From: Hypericum androsaemum
Taxonomy: Eukaryota; Streptophyta; Magnoliopsida; Malpighiales; Hypericaceae
Reading direction: 5' to 3'
Assembly (NCBI GenBank): GCA_963995505.1
Contig: OZ023185.1
Coordinates: 1,302,001-1,366,000, forward strand
Length of the DNA stretch: 64,000 bases
The notes under the pieces are model-generated. The model did no database searches, was not told where the DNA came from, and saw nothing but the letters and a program-made list of their open reading frames with translations. Position 1 is the first letter of the stretch. Each line of letters starts with the position of its first letter. Both the position numbers and the translations under genes were made by a program. Below, piece after piece: positions 63,189-64,000 of this stretch.

Positions 63189-63926
63189 TATATCACATTC
63201 GAATCCTGCGAGAATAGCCATGATTGAAGCTCATTGCATTTGGCCTTTTAGAAAATTTGATAAAGTGGATGAGGTTAATGGAGTAATTTTATTGGTGATT
63301 TTGGAGATGGAATATTGATACTGCTAGTTGTCATTTGAGACAAAAAAAAGATTTTAAGTACTAACGATTTTGGAGATGGGAGATTATCCCTAACCCGACC
63401 TGAGACGGGTCGCGTTGAGAGGACAGGTCTCTAGACGCGGGAGGTTCTGCCTCGGTGGACGACGGTCGAGGGGACTCAGAGTAGCGGAGGGAGGATTTCT
63501 AAGTTGTTTAATAGGATAATAATTCATTTCTTAAAAACTCGATTCCAAACACACTCATTTTTTTTTCTAACTTTTGAATTTAATTTCAATTCTCATTTTT
63601 TGGTTGACAAAAAAGATTGGAACTCCCGGTATACTATATCAAATTTAAGGAAATTGTAAGTTTTTTCTTTAAATTTAAAAGTTAAAACTTGCCCAAAAAC
63701 AAAAGGCCGGTATTTAGAAGCTGTCTGTATTATCCGAAACGAACTAAAAAAAGAACCAAACTTCGGTCTCCCTCTACTCCTCTCGTCCCGCCCGGCCATT
63801 CCCCAACTAATAATAAGAGGAGGAGGAGGTGAAGGGAGCAACAATGGTGTTTCAAAGTTCCTACCTTTAGAAACTTCTCACTCGAAGAGTGGAGTTCCGA
63901 GCTTTAAATACCCCGAGCCCGCCACC
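63189..63926. other. Right flank and possible promoter of the next gene
   Basis: 63189-63400 is AT-rich with GATTTTGGAGATGG repeated at about 63298 and 63366. 63400-63490 is G/C-rich without clear coding. 63730-63926 is CT-rich and could be a leader; a nine-codon upstream ORF (MVFQSSYL) starts at 63844. No other features. Confidence 0.4.
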
Positions 63927-64000
63927 ATGTCGCTTATCCAGTTCCATTCCCCTTCTTGCCGGGTAATTGGGTCCTTTCCTTTCCCCAATTCTTATCAAAT
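63927..64000 (+). CDS. Possible 5' end of a gene continuing beyond the window
   Basis: ATG in a strong context (GCCACCATGT) opens a frame, MSLIQFHSPSCRVIGSFPFP, still open at the window end. The Ser/Phe/Pro-rich, acid-free start would suit an organelle transit peptide. TTTAAATA at about 63903 is too close to be the TATA box. With only 24 codons visible the call is tentative. Confidence 0.4.
   Translation, partial: MSLIQFHSPSCRVIGSFPFPNSYQ

Overview
The window is nuclear DNA of a flowering plant, most likely a eudicot. The genes have many introns with GT...AG borders. The protein families are plant-type: a plant kinesin-13A, an ESD4-type SUMO protease, a plastid-targeted protein and an S1 self-incompatibility homologue. 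The intergenic DNA is AT-rich and full of plant transposons. I cannot name the species from the sequence alone.

Layout. 451-1741 (+): complete TCTP gene, five exons. 2005-3455: foldback and TIR elements, one nested in the other. 3465-10350: a duplicated non-coding unit, one copy of which is split by a deleted Copia element (4000-8338, perfect 5-bp target duplication). About 10600-16320 (+): a decayed L1-type LINE with an RNase H domain and most of its endonuclease missing. 16550-18752: a TIR element with an 8-bp target duplication that carries a long 22-bp minisatellite and gene-like sequence. 21013-25566 (+): kinesin-13A, 12 coding exons. 26862-29435 (-): ESD4/ULP1 SUMO protease, nine exons. 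About 29650-30955: two more members of the minisatellite-bearing TIR family, one apparently inside the other. 31824-36425 (-): BTB/POZ protein, 12 exons. 38237-39461 (+): small TOG/HEAT-repeat protein, four exons. 41000-43012 (-): predicted plastid membrane protein, four exons. 43470-46100: LINE fragments, an inverted repeat and an S1-like pseudogene. 46429-63188 (-): a full-length but decayed Copia element of about 9.5 kb, split in its integrase by a 7.3-kb gag-protease-only LTR element (50230-57538). From about 63927 (+): possible start of another gene that runs out of the window.

The host genes are ordinary housekeeping or regulatory genes (growth and translation, microtubules, SUMO removal, protein adaptors) and do not form a pathway. 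They sit as a gene-rich island (21-43 kb) between two transposon-rich flanks. The most interesting material is in the repeats: a TIR family whose members contain a 22-bp minisatellite with a fixed 11-base core, the nested retroelements, G-box arrays in the Copia LTRs, and small duplications inside the kinesin gene that copied a splice acceptor and a 37-codon coding block. Exon borders were assigned by eye from splice consensus, reading frame and family resemblance. All five complete gene models give coding lengths divisible by three.
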